A stretch of DNA of 64,000 bases from assembly GCF_913058035.1 (NCBI RefSeq), contig NZ_CAJXPA010000005.1, positions 1 through 64,000 on the forward strand, written 5' to 3'. Below the pieces are notes generated by a model. It searched no databases. It was not told the origin of the DNA and was given only the letters and a program-made list of their open reading frames with translations. Shown piece by piece: positions 29,500 to 38,885 of the stretch. The stretch's first letter is position 1. Every line of letters begins with the position of its first letter. The DNA is from an uncultured Paraglaciecola sp. (GTDB taxonomy: Bacteria > Pseudomonadota > Gammaproteobacteria > Enterobacterales > Alteromonadaceae). Both the position numbers and the translations under genes were made by a program.

Positions 29500-29540
29500 G
29501 CTATTGAGTGTCATGTCGCTTGGCAAGAACACTCAATAGC
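29500..29540. repeat. 12-bp inverted repeat, stem-loop
   Basis: Exact complementary arms GCTATTGAGTGT (29500-29511) and ACACTCAATAGC (29529-29540) enclose a 17-base loop. It lies between the TonB receptor and the DUF423 gene. No T-run follows, so a terminator role is uncertain. Confidence 0.75.
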
Positions 29541-29638
29541 AGGCAAATAACTTATTTGATAACTAACAAGGCCTGGTTTTGTTATGATCATCGCTTATGC
29601 AAACACAACAGGGTGTTTGCTAGATATCAATCTATCTT

Positions 29639-30025
29639 ATGAGTCAATTTCTGATGAAAATCCTACTAAGTCTCGCTGCTTGCAGCGCTATGATATCAGT
29701 TGTTTTAGGTGCATTCGCGGCTCACGGCCTCAAAAGTAAGTTATCTGAAACACTTTTAAACACCTTTCAAACAGGTGTGCAGTATCAGATGTATCATAGC
29801 CTCGCTTTAATATTGTTAGCTATTTTGTATCGCCAAGTGCCCCAATCATTACTTTTTTACAGTGCAGGCTTTATGTTCGCGGGTATTATTTTGTTTAGTG
29901 GCAGTTTGTATATGTTGGCCCTGACTCAACTGAAGTGGTTTGGACCGATCACGCCGATTGGTGGGGTGTGTTTTATTGTGGGTTGGGCGCTGTTAATTGC
30001 TGCGGCTTTAAAAGGGGCAAATTAA
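29639..30025 (+). CDS. DUF423 small inner-membrane protein (YgdD-like)
   Basis: 128 residues with four hydrophobic helices. The family signature is GAFAAHGLKSKL near residue 22-33, with QYQMYHSLALILL and FGPITPIGGVCFIVGWALL in split form. Function is unknown in any organism I know of. Its TAA overlaps the ATG of rlmM by one base (TAATG), the same adjacency found in enterobacteria. Confidence 0.92.
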   Translation: MSQFLMKILLSLAACSAMISVVLGAFAAHGLKSKLSETLLNTFQTGVQYQMYHSLALILLAILYRQVPQSLLFYSAGFMFAGIILFSGSLYMLALTQLKWFGPITPIGGVCFIVGWALLIAAALKGAN

Positions 30026-31110
30026 TGGCTGGATTATTGTTGTATTGCCGCAGTGGTTTTGAAAATGATGTAGCTAATGAAGTGCAAGAGAAAGCCGCTC
30101 TATTGGAGGTTTTTGGTTATACGAAAACTAAAGCCAACAGTGGCTTTGTTTTATTTAATTGTAATGAGGAAGAACATGCTGAGTTATTAGCAAACAAGCT
30201 GATATTAAACAACCTAATTTTTGCACGCCAGCAATTTGCTTGTAAACAAGTGATTGAAGATATGGATGTTGCAGACCGTATTACTCCACTTTTAGACGCT
30301 TGCGAAGGATTTCCGCTATGTGGTGAGTTACGAGTTGAATATGCCGATACAACAGATGGCAGAGAACTGTCGAAATTTTGTAGAAAGATAAGCGTACCCT
30401 TTAGACAAGCTTTACGTAAAAAGAGCAGACTAACGACTAAAGATAATAATAAAAAGCCTGTTTTACATGTGTTTTTCACAAAAACTGATAAGGCTTATAT
30501 TGGTTATTCATTTACCCATAATAATTCATCCTTAGCGCTAGGTATTTTGCGCTTAAAGTTTCCTCACGATGCGCCAAGTCGCTCTACATTGAAACTGGAT
30601 GAAGCTTTTCAGACCTTTATACCTAAAGAAGAGCATGACGTGCGTCTGCAGGGTGGCCTCTATGCCGTTGACTTGGGCGCGTGCCCCGGTGGATGGACCT
30701 ATCAACTTGTGCAGCGAGGCATGTTTGTACAGGCTGTTGATAATGGAGCTATGGATGCAGGGTTAATGGAAACAGGGCAGGTGACCTATTGCCCAGAAGA
30801 TGGATTTAAATTTCAACCTAAGAAGAAAAATGTTTACTGGTTAGTCTGCGATATGATTGAGCAACCGCAAAAAGTTGCAAAACTGATGGCTAATTGGGTG
30901 GCAGATGGTCGTTGCAAAGAGGCTATGTTCAACCTGAAATTACCCATGAAGAAACGTTATGAGTCAGTTCAGGGTGCTTTAGGGATTATTGATGAGGTGA
31001 TGCAGGCCAATCAAGCAGGTAAGTATTTATTGCAAGCCAAACATTTATATCATAATAGGGAAGAGGTAACTGTTCATTTGCGCTTAAAGTCAGGCGAAAA
31101 TAAAGTTTAA
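30025..31110 (+). CDS. rlmM: 23S rRNA 2'-O-methyltransferase RlmM
   Basis: 361 residues from the ATG at 30025, close to the E. coli length. An upstream in-frame start would overlap the DUF423 gene by 90 bases and is rejected. The N-terminal THUMP-like region begins LLLYCRSGFENDVANEVQ. The Rossmann methyltransferase domain has YAVDLGACPGGWTYQLVQRG in its first motif (glycine-rich SAM site), with later motifs VYWLVCDMIEQP and FNLKLPMKKRYE (catalytic Lys). It methylates C2498 of 23S rRNA in E. coli. Confidence 0.95.
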   Translation: MAGLLLYCRSGFENDVANEVQEKAALLEVFGYTKTKANSGFVLFNCNEEEHAELLANKLILNNLIFARQQFACKQVIEDMDVADRITPLLDACEGFPLCGELRVEYADTTDGRELSKFCRKISVPFRQALRKKSRLTTKDNNKKPVLHVFFTKTDKAYIGYSFTHNNSSLALGILRLKFPHDAPSRSTLKLDEAFQTFIPKEEHDVRLQGGLYAVDLGACPGGWTYQLVQRGMFVQAVDNGAMDAGLMETGQVTYCPEDGFKFQPKKKNVYWLVCDMIEQPQKVAKLMANWVADGRCKEAMFNLKLPMKKRYESVQGALGIIDEVMQANQAGKYLLQAKHLYHNREEVTVHLRLKSGENKV

Positions 31111-31466
31111 ATGAAGTAGTAAAATATGTGAGACACCTAGAAGTTAATTTGCTAATAGCTTTCTCTGCTTTTTTAGCCTCACATGAATAGCATATCCTTG
31201 TACAAGGACTGACCAGTAAAAAGTATTTGAGAAATATTGAGGGCAGATAAAATATAATTAGGCAGTAAATATTCGAATATAAAATTATCCACTACACCTA
31301 AAAAATACTGTTTAGGCAATAGTCCGGACTATTGCCTATGAGCATCAGGTTAATATGCCAATGCCCAATAAGACGTGTTCAACCTATTAAAGTAATTAGG
31401 TAAATCAGAATCCAGCTTATTCAAAATTCAAAAGCTGGGCACTGACAATTAATTTAAATTAGAAAC
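31111..31466. other. Intergenic region between rlmM and bamE
   Basis: About 356 bases between convergent genes with no reading frame of note. The only structure seen is the palindrome at 31313-31338. Confidence 0.5.
31313..31338. repeat. Perfect 26-bp palindrome
   Basis: The 13 bases TAGGCAATAGTCC (31313-31325) are followed directly by their exact reverse complement. As RNA it gives a ten-pair stem with a six-base loop. It lies between the 3' ends of rlmM and bamE, so it may act as a terminator for either, although a T-run is missing. Confidence 0.85.
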
Positions 31467-31823
31467 TTATTGGTCCAGAGGTATATCAAAATCTTCGGAC
31501 AATTCAAAATCACCTGTGACTTCAGTAATGTTGCCATTAACAAATTTAATTGTGAGTTCCTTGCGAAAATCTTCACCGCGCTGCTTCATACCGCGTTTCA
31601 TTTGGTACAAGTAATACCAAGTGTCATGGTCAAATGCATCTTCCAGAACAGGTTTGCCTAACACATACGCAACTTGCTCCTTTGTCATGTCAATCCTAAG
31701 CTTTTCAACATCTTTTTCGTCCAAAAAGTTACCTTGAGGTATGTCAATTCGGAAAATCCAATCAGCGCAAGCTGACAACATGATGGTGGCGGCTAATATA
31801 ACCAGTAAATTCTTAAACTTCAT
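31467..31823 (-). CDS. bamE: Outer-membrane assembly lipoprotein BamE (SmpA)
   Basis: 118 residues. The lipoprotein signal is MKFKNLLVILAATIMLSAC, with the lipobox LSAC giving the acylated cysteine. The SmpA/OmlA fold motifs are DVEKLRIDMTKEQVAYVLGKP and DTWYYLYQMKRG, the latter matching the Y-Y-x-Y region of the family. It is a subunit of the BAM complex for inserting outer-membrane proteins. It lies downstream of recN on the same strand, the conserved gammaproteobacterial order. Confidence 0.93.
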   Translation of the reverse strand: MKFKNLLVILAATIMLSACADWIFRIDIPQGNFLDEKDVEKLRIDMTKEQVAYVLGKPVLEDAFDHDTWYYLYQMKRGMKQRGEDFRKELTIKFVNGNITEVTGDFELSEDFDIPLDQ

Positions 31824-31938
31824 TATTACTCAATATCTCAGCATATAAAAAACAAAAACGGCTAGATAAGAGACTAACTCTCACCTAGAGGGCGGAGCAT
31901 CCTAACCCAGCCGTATAAGCGCAATCAATGCTTAATTG

Positions 31939-33612
31939 TTATGAATTGCTGATTTGTAACAATTCTTTGGCGTTTTCTATGGCTGTTTGGGTAATAGTGT
32001 CTCCAGCTAGTAGACGTGCTAACTCTTCAATTCGTTCACTTTCTTGTAAACAAATCATATGTGTTTCTGTGGTTTTTTTATCACTAAACTTTGTGACAAA
32101 CATTTGATTGTGCGCTCTGGCTGCTACTTGGGGTAGGTGAGTGACACAAATGACTTGTACATTATCGCCTAATTCTCGTAACAATTGACCTACTACCGAA
32201 GCTGTTGAACCACTGATACCGCTGTCAACTTCATCAAATATCATGGTGGCAACATCATTGTTGCTTGAACTAATGACTTGGATAGCTAAACCAATCCGGG
32301 ACAATTCACCACCTGATACAACCTTCTCAAGGTTATCTAAAGCTTGCCCTAAGTTAGTCGATACTAAAAACTTCACAGAATCTAACCCGAGTTTGTTAGG
32401 TGTGCCCTCTATGTGATGCTCAACATTAATCTTAAATACTGCATCGGCCATATTCATTTGGTGTATATGCTTTTCTACTTGTTTAGCAAAAGACTTGGCT
32501 GCTTTTTGTCTTGATAAACTAAGTTTTTGCGCAGCCTGATGATACTGTTTATCATGCTCGCGAAGTTGCTCTTTCAATTCTTCTAACAATGAATCGTCTT
32601 TGACTAATTCACTAAACTCAGTGGCGAGTTGTTGATGAAAATTATATAACGTCTCGGGTTGAACATTATGCTTTCTGGATAAATCTAAAGCTTGCGAATA
32701 ACGAACTTCAACGTTCTGCATGCGCATGGGGTCTATTTCAAGTTGTTCAGTGTAAGCTCTGAGTTCGTTAGAGGCTTCGTCTATTTGAATGCAAGCTTCA
32801 GCTAGCATAGTTACAATAGGAGCCAGACTTGGGTCATGCTCTTGCAACTCGGTTAAGCGGTCAATACTACTTTGAACGGCAGACAAAGCATTGAAGTCTT
32901 CTGCTTCATAAAGTTGGTGAAAACTAATTTGGCTCTGTTCTAGTAATGTTTGACTGTGGCTGAGTTTTTTATGTTCAAGTTCTAAAGAGATAAATTCACC
33001 TTCTGCCAAAGCATAATCGTCTAGTTCTTGGATTTGATAAGATAACAGTCTGCCACGGTCTTCACGCTGCTGCTGACCTTCCAATAAATTTTGATAGTGT
33101 TGACGTTGTGTTTTTAATACCTGATAAGAATCTGCAACCTTATTCAGCAATGTGTCGTGTTCAGCATATTGGTCGAGGAGGTTACGTTGATTGTCACCTT
33201 TTAATATTTGCTGATGGGCATGTTGCCCATGAATGCTTAATAAAAATTGACCTAAGATTTTCAGTTGCTGTAAAGGTACAGGTATTCCATTAACAAAAGC
33301 TTTTGAGCGTCCCTCTGAAGATATTACGCGTCTTATGAGCACTTCATCATGATCTAACAATTCATGTTCTTCAAGCCACCTTTGTGCTGCGGGTAGTTGC
33401 CTCACATTAAAACCTGCACTTACTTCGGCTTTGTCTGCACCTGTGCGAACCATCCCACTGTCAGCTCTGTCACCTAAACACAACCCTAATGCATCAACTG
33501 ATATCGACTTACCCGCACCTGTTTCACCGGTAATGGCTGTCATGCCTTGTCTAAAATCAACATCTAGTGTTTTAACAACAGCAAAATTACGAATAGATAG
33601 GTGGGTAAGCAT
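31939..33612 (-). CDS. recN: DNA repair protein RecN
   Basis: 557 residues from the ATG at 33612 (MLTHLSIRNFAVVKTLDVDF), the usual family start. An in-frame start 33 bases upstream would add a leader not seen in relatives and would run into the LexA-like box. SMC-like architecture: Walker A GETGAGKS (29-36), a long central coiled coil, signature VSGGELSRIGLA and Walker B ATMIFDEVDSG. RecN acts in double-strand break repair and is a strongly SOS-induced gene in many bacteria. LexA-like boxes lie just upstream. Confidence 0.96.
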   Translation of the reverse strand: MLTHLSIRNFAVVKTLDVDFRQGMTAITGETGAGKSISVDALGLCLGDRADSGMVRTGADKAEVSAGFNVRQLPAAQRWLEEHELLDHDEVLIRRVISSEGRSKAFVNGIPVPLQQLKILGQFLLSIHGQHAHQQILKGDNQRNLLDQYAEHDTLLNKVADSYQVLKTQRQHYQNLLEGQQQREDRGRLLSYQIQELDDYALAEGEFISLELEHKKLSHSQTLLEQSQISFHQLYEAEDFNALSAVQSSIDRLTELQEHDPSLAPIVTMLAEACIQIDEASNELRAYTEQLEIDPMRMQNVEVRYSQALDLSRKHNVQPETLYNFHQQLATEFSELVKDDSLLEELKEQLREHDKQYHQAAQKLSLSRQKAAKSFAKQVEKHIHQMNMADAVFKINVEHHIEGTPNKLGLDSVKFLVSTNLGQALDNLEKVVSGGELSRIGLAIQVISSSNNDVATMIFDEVDSGISGSTASVVGQLLRELGDNVQVICVTHLPQVAARAHNQMFVTKFSDKKTTETHMICLQESERIEELARLLAGDTITQTAIENAKELLQISNS

Positions 33613-33640
33613 TTTCGGTCCTCGGTAATACATACAGTAA

Positions 33641-33680
33641 AGCATGTTTATATATACAGTGCTGTGAATATAAACATGCT
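33641..33680 (-). promoter_or_regulatory. Two LexA-like (SOS) boxes in an imperfect 40-bp inverted repeat upstream of recN
   Basis: On the minus strand 33659-33644 reads CTGTATATATAAACAT, and on the plus strand 33662-33677 reads CTGTGAATATAAACAT. Both match the LexA pattern CTGT-N8-ACAG except for the last base. The two form an imperfect inverted repeat (17 of 20 positions) spanning 33641-33680. The distance of 30-70 bases to the recN start fits an operator. LexA control of recN is established in other gammaproteobacteria; here it is inferred from the sequence. Confidence 0.65.
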
Positions 33681-34769
33681 TTTGGTCAGTGTCTACATAT
33701 CTGTAAATTTTTATTGCAGTATTATTTTCATAATTATATTTAATCTATATATATCAAAAGGATAGGTTGATACAGTAATAAAATTAAAATTATATAAATT
33801 GGAGGGTACTTTTAGCTACTGCTCAATCTTAAATCTAAATAAATAACTGTACAGTAGTTAAATAACAAAAAACCAATTTTTATTGTTAAAAAGAACTGAA
33901 TAAGATTGAAACAGTCCTAAGAAACGTGAAATTAAGAGGTACTTTAAATTCATTAACACTAGTCGATGATACTTTGCTATTGGATTATTTTTGGTACTAA
34001 ACTACCCAATAGCCAGCCCAATCTTTGTAAGGCTTAGGTTGAGAAAAAGAGCGTTGTTAGAGTGGCAGATAGCTATTCTTCGAAAAAATAAAGTTACTCA
34101 TTTTATTAAGCGTCACGAATCAACAGTGATCAAAAACAACACTGAAATACTGTTTTGAAAATGTTGACGTAGACGTTGTCACAAAACAGTAAAAGGGCTC
34201 GGTTCTGACTTGAAAACTCGGAAGCCGACTCAGCAGTTGTCAATTAATTCAATTTGGTTTGGCGCCGAAGTTCCTTTGGGTAAATTCAAGATTGTTGCAC
34301 TGACCCTAATGGAATCTGATGTTATAATTCGAGCAATAAGAACATATTACCTAGTACCTAGTACCTAGTACCGCTTCGTGCAAAGAACTTATTATTAAAG
34401 TTGGTTCGGATCCACAATTAAGCTTTAATCTTGCGATAACAGCTAAAAGCATTGCTGAAATATCTTAATTTACGAGATGATTATTGAATTTTACATGTTC
34501 AACCGTTCGCTCGAGCTCGTTAGTAAAACAGCAATATTAAGCACTGAATTTTATCAGCTGTTTATCAGTATTGGTACTCAAACCCCCCGTGAAACATAAT
34601 GGATGCTCTACATTAAAATTTAGCCAGCTTTTCTAACTGAACAGCATTGAATTTTATATAGTATTGCGAGATCAATTTGGCCGTTGGATTTTCTTCATAG
34701 TTTAGTTACTAAGACAAATGTCACTAGTGATTGCTCAGGGGGACAGTCGCGTTGTTCCAACAAGTATTA
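33681..34769. other. Long gene-poor stretch between recN and the GGDEF-EAL gene
   Basis: About 1.1 kb upstream of recN and downstream of the GGDEF-EAL gene, with many stops in all frames. I see no RNA gene and no recognisable decayed protein. The only clear structure is the 7-bp tandem repeat at 34348-34372. Confidence 0.5.
34348..34372. repeat. 7-bp tandem repeat
   Basis: The unit TACCTAG is repeated about 3.6 times head to tail. Such a short array in non-coding DNA is a potential slippage site. No function is evident. Confidence 0.85.
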
Positions 34770-37514
34770 CTATCGCTTGCTCGAAGGAGACAGTAGGTTC
34801 GTATGATCAGTTTCCCAATGAGTAATCCATGCTGGTATATCACTAGCCAACATTGGTCGGGCAATGCCATAACCTTGAGCCAACTGACAACCCAATCCCA
34901 ATAGTGCTGTTCCATGAGCAATGGTTTCTACACCCTCAGCTATCACATCACGTCGGAATGCTTTGGCGAGACCTATTACGCCTTCAACAATCGCGCAATC
35001 GTCAATATCGTCTAGCATGTCGCGCACAAAGCTCTGATCGATTTTAATCAATTGTGCTGGCAAACGTCTCAGATGAGTAAGTGATGAATACCCAGTTCCA
35101 AAATCATCTAAAGCAAAGCGTAAGCCTAGCTTATGGCATGCGTTCATCGTTGAAGACACTTTGCTGATGTCATGTAACGCGCTGGTTTCCAGTATCTCAA
35201 ATTCTAAATAGTCTGGGCTAACCTCAGGATAAGCTGCCAATAGATCCGCTATGCGAGTTGCGAAATTACTTTGTTGTATTTGGTAACCACTGATATTGAC
35301 ACTGATAAGTAGATTAATGTCCATTTGTTGCCATTGACTTATTTGACTCAATGCACTGGTTATGACCCATTCACCTAGTTCTAGACTCAGGTCTTGACCT
35401 TCAATTACCGGTAAGAACTCTAAAGGTAGCAATAAACCAAGCACCGGATGTTGCCAGCGAATTAAAGCTTCTACGCCTATTACTGCACCAGTTTGCATGT
35501 TTACTTTTGGTTGGTAATGCAGCACAAATTCCCGCAATTTCATGGCTGAACGAATATCACCTATACTTTCTGACTGAGTTTTGCTCGCATTCTCTTGTTT
35601 GGTATCAAATAGGCGATAACGGTTTTTACCTTCTTGTTTAGCAATATACATAGCTTGGTCTGCATGGCGCATCAGTTGGTCTGCATCTGAGCCGTCTTGT
35701 GGATAAAGGGTAACACCAATACTTGCTGAAATATTCATAGCCTTACCATTCAAACTAACCGGGGCAGCCGCGGCTTTTAATAGACGATCTAGTACTGGCT
35801 TACTCTCCTCATAGCTTTCTAAATCTATCATTACAGCAATAAATTCATCACCGCCAATACGTGCTAACGTATCTCCTTCACGAAGCGCTTCTTTCATACG
35901 TTGAGACACAGTAATGAGTAATTCATCTCCCTCTTTATGGCCATGGTTGTCATTGACTTCTTTGAAGCCATCTAAATCCATAAACACCACTGCTAATGAC
36001 AGATTTCGACGTCGACATTGTGCCATAGCTTGGCTTAAACGTTCTGCCAATAATACACGGTTGGGCAGATTGGTCAGAACGTCATAGTAAGCAATATGTT
36101 CTAGTTGCCCCTGGTACGCCTTCATTGTTGTAATATCAGTGCATAATGAAACGTAATGCTGCACAAAACCGGCAGCATTTTTTACAGCACTAATGGTGAG
36201 CATTATGGGGAAAACCTCACCATTTTTTCGGCGATTCCATAGTTCGCCACGCCAGCGGCCTCGTGTTAGTAGTGTATGCCACATTTCGTTATAGAATTCT
36301 GGCGAGTGACGACCTGATTGCAGAATTTTTGGGTTTTTTCCTAACACTTCATCAGAGGTGTAACCCGTGATGCGGCTAAATGTGCTGTTAACTTCAGTAA
36401 TCTTAGCCGTGGCATCGGTAATCATGATGCCCTCATTGGCGTGGCTAAATACACTGGCCGCGCGCTGTAGTTTGCGCAGAAGAAGTTCCTTCTCTTTATT
36501 GGCGATGACTAATTCATGTGCCCGCTTGTCTTTCTCCTTGTTTTGAAAGGCAAGTTCATTGTTCGCAATAATTAACTCATCTGCTCGCTTATCTTTTTCT
36601 TCGTTTTGAAAAGCAAGTAATTTGTTCGCAACAATTAATTCATCTGCCCGTTTAGATTGCTCTTCTTTAGCAATGTCTAATTCATCTACTCGCTTAGCTT
36701 TCTCTTCTATAGCAATGTCTAGTTCATCTAACAGCTCAGCTTTCTCTTCTCTGACAATAACTAATTCATCTGCTCGTCTAGCTTTCTCTTCTCTGACAAC
36801 GACTAATTCATCTACTCGCTTAGCTGTCTCTTCTATAGCAATGTCTAGTTCATCTAACAGCTCAGCTTTTTCTTTTTTGGCAATGTCTAGTTCATCTGCT
36901 CGCTTAGCTTTCTCTTCTATAGCAATGTCTAGTTCATCTAACAGCTCAGCTTTCTCTTCTCTGACAATAACTAATTCATTTGCTCGTCTAGCTTTCTCTT
37001 CTTTGGCAATGACTAGTTCATCTGCTCGCTTAGCTTTCTCTTTTTTGGCAATGACTAATTCATCTACTCGCTTATCTTTTTCTTCGTTTTGAAAAGCAAT
37101 CTCTTCGTTAGCAATGTCCAGTTCATCAGCTCGAAAAGTGATGTCTTCGATAGCCAGTAAGATAATACTTTCTCTGTCTTCAGCTTGTGCCATTTGTCGA
37201 GCGTTCAACAGCAGGGTTCGACAACCAGTAAGAGCAAAATTGTGCTCAATCACAAAATCGTAAAAACTAGCCTTCTGCGGTAAAACAGTTTCTAGTAGTT
37301 TTCGCAATAAAGGGATTTCGAACTGTTGATTTCCTAGATCATAAATAAGTTGCCCAATGGTATTTTCAGGTTTAACCATAAAAAGCTTATAAAAAGCAGA
37401 GCTCACATTGACTACCCTTAAATCCTGATCCAACATTATTAAGGGTTCGCGCACCATGTTAATAACAATATTGACGTAATCAAACATATCCTGATTACTT
37501 TTTGAATCGAACAT
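34770..37514 (-). CDS. PAS-coiled coil-PAS-GGDEF-EAL cyclic-di-GMP enzyme
   Basis: About 914 residues from the ATG at 37514; the GTG just before it is not needed. Order: PAS-like domain (about 12-125); coiled-coil ladder of 14- and 21-residue repeats (about 128-344); second PAS with PAC (350-465); GGDEF domain with intact GGDEF (554-558) and the allosteric RxxD (545-548) five residues before it; EAL domain with EAL (682-684), DDFGTGYSS (803-811), IDQSFVRD and EGVETI. Both catalytic domains keep key motifs, so it could make and degrade c-di-GMP. No signal peptide or membrane helix is seen. It stands alone in the accessory block between recN and nadK. Confidence 0.93.
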   Translation of the reverse strand: MFDSKSNQDMFDYVNIVINMVREPLIMLDQDLRVVNVSSAFYKLFMVKPENTIGQLIYDLGNQQFEIPLLRKLLETVLPQKASFYDFVIEHNFALTGCRTLLLNARQMAQAEDRESIILLAIEDITFRADELDIANEEIAFQNEEKDKRVDELVIAKKEKAKRADELVIAKEEKARRANELVIVREEKAELLDELDIAIEEKAKRADELDIAKKEKAELLDELDIAIEETAKRVDELVVVREEKARRADELVIVREEKAELLDELDIAIEEKAKRVDELDIAKEEQSKRADELIVANKLLAFQNEEKDKRADELIIANNELAFQNKEKDKRAHELVIANKEKELLLRKLQRAASVFSHANEGIMITDATAKITEVNSTFSRITGYTSDEVLGKNPKILQSGRHSPEFYNEMWHTLLTRGRWRGELWNRRKNGEVFPIMLTISAVKNAAGFVQHYVSLCTDITTMKAYQGQLEHIAYYDVLTNLPNRVLLAERLSQAMAQCRRRNLSLAVVFMDLDGFKEVNDNHGHKEGDELLITVSQRMKEALREGDTLARIGGDEFIAVMIDLESYEESKPVLDRLLKAAAAPVSLNGKAMNISASIGVTLYPQDGSDADQLMRHADQAMYIAKQEGKNRYRLFDTKQENASKTQSESIGDIRSAMKLREFVLHYQPKVNMQTGAVIGVEALIRWQHPVLGLLLPLEFLPVIEGQDLSLELGEWVITSALSQISQWQQMDINLLISVNISGYQIQQSNFATRIADLLAAYPEVSPDYLEFEILETSALHDISKVSSTMNACHKLGLRFALDDFGTGYSSLTHLRRLPAQLIKIDQSFVRDMLDDIDDCAIVEGVIGLAKAFRRDVIAEGVETIAHGTALLGLGCQLAQGYGIARPMLASDIPAWITHWETDHTNLLSPSSKR
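36483..37133 (-). repeat. 42-bp coding repeat array (coiled-coil ladder)
   Basis: Inside the GGDEF-EAL gene, about ten 14-residue units of the type R-x-DEL-x-IA-x-EEKA-(K/R) are flanked by 21-residue variants containing AFQNEEKDK. Each unit is two heptads, 42 bases. Segments 36691-36792 and 36901-37002 are nearly identical over about 100 bases with one mismatch seen, offset exactly 210 bases (five units). This shows recent duplication within the array. Confidence 0.92.
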
Positions 37515-37517
37515 CAC

Positions 37518-38159
37518 TATCTCTCCCTAGGTTAAGTCATGTCAAACATTGCTTAATGGTTAAAGAAGTGGCCTCGACTTTAATTAACCATAATTTAATG
37601 ACTTTACAAATTTGATATCTCATTATGGCTGATTTTTAGCAAACTTCTCAAATTATAGAAACTTAACTTAGCATTATTATGCTAAGAGTATCAGCGTGTT
37701 ATAAACAGCAATCTTTAATTTTTTTCATTTACCAATCTACTAGTTTTTGTTTAATAATTAGAAACTACTTTTATTTAAACACAATTATCTATAGCGGTGT
37801 TCAATTTACACTGTTAAAAACTTGCTTTGAGCGCGTACTTTGTATTTATACTTTTAGAAAAGCTAATTTTCCTTCCTTCTGCAATTAACTCGGTTGAGTC
37901 AGATATCATTTTATTATGAAAGGTCACAAATAGCCATTTATAGACCTTCAACCTCAATTATCTTCACTTAGATTGTTTAGCTTATGTGCTCGTTGTATAC
38001 AAATATTGAGCGATATACATTCGACAATTGCCGCTTTTCTGTCGATGTAAAAAGTGACTTTACTCATAACGAATACTCAGGGCTCGCCATTAAGCGCAGC
38101 CTGTATTTTTTTCGAAGAATAAATAACACATAAAAAAGTTCCACCCCTAGAGGTTTGTT
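37518..38159. other. Gene-poor stretch before the IS110 relic
   Basis: About 640 bases. A short open frame (37679-37888, plus strand) has no ribosome binding site and a composition unlike its neighbours. I see no RNA gene. The right part may be the former left end of the IS110 element. Confidence 0.4.
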
Positions 38160-38674
38160 ATGTGTTGTGATGTTTTAAGGTATGTACTCAATTTTTTTGG
38201 GTTTAGATTGGGTAAAAAAAGCATGATGTGTGTGCAAATTGATGACAGTGAGAAACATCGTTTTAACGTTGTTTCTCAGACACTCAAATCCATAGATAGC
38301 TGGTTAAATGAACTGCGTAAAAACGACAAGGGTAAGATTGCTGTTGCGATCGAATTGTTTAAAGGCCCTGATGTATATGCGTTGCATAAATACAGTTTCG
38401 TCAGCATCTTTCTTATCCATGTGTTAACACTGGCGCGTTATAGTCAGGCAATGTTTCCAGGTGGTGCCAAAGACGACCTATCTGATGTTGATTTGGCCTT
38501 AGATATGATATTTAACTACTCGAACAAAGTGAAAGCTTTACGTCCGAGTAGTCACCACAACTAAACAGTGGCGCCTTCAGTTTAGCAGCGCCATTCGGCA
38601 GTCGATATAAGGGTTACAAAGCTAATCGCCTCATAGATGCACTCAAGCAGTATTATGCGCAACAATGTGCAAAG
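38160..38674 (+). pseudogene. IS110-family transposase relic (N-terminal part)
   Basis: The frame from 38160 to 38564 reads like the N-terminal DEDD region of IS110 transposases: IELFKGPDVYALHKYSFVSI, then YSQAMFPGGAKDDLSDVDLA and KVKALRP. After its stop, another frame (38618-38674) continues the family pattern with KANRLIDALKQYYAQ. The rest of the protein, including the C-terminal transposase_20 domain, is missing. The element is dead. Family recognition is by eye and fairly strong. Confidence 0.75.
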
Positions 38675-38885
38675 GAAAGTCTCACCAGTCAGCGGCATAA
38701 AAGATATGTTGAATGACACAGGGCGTGAAGCAAACGGTGGGGTAATTAGTTTTCTACCGTTAATGCCCGCATCTTTGAACTGCAAAGTCTCAGCATAACT
38801 GCATTAAAAAATACACCTATATTGTATAAAATAACAGTTTCGGGGTGGTGGTTGTCAATCGTAAATGATGCCATAAAAGAGGACG

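Noticed and set aside
36622-37092. A 156-residue Ser-rich open frame on the plus strand
   Set aside because: It is the antisense shadow of the 42-bp repeat array in the GGDEF-EAL gene; the repetitive composition keeps the frame open.
36483-37133. A repeat array that at first sight resembles a CRISPR
   Set aside because: Units are contiguous 42-bp coding repeats with no spacers, translate to a regular coiled coil, and no cas gene is nearby.
37679-37888. A 69-residue plus-strand frame in the gene-poor region
   Set aside because: No ribosome binding site, no recognisable motif and a composition like non-coding AT-rich DNA.
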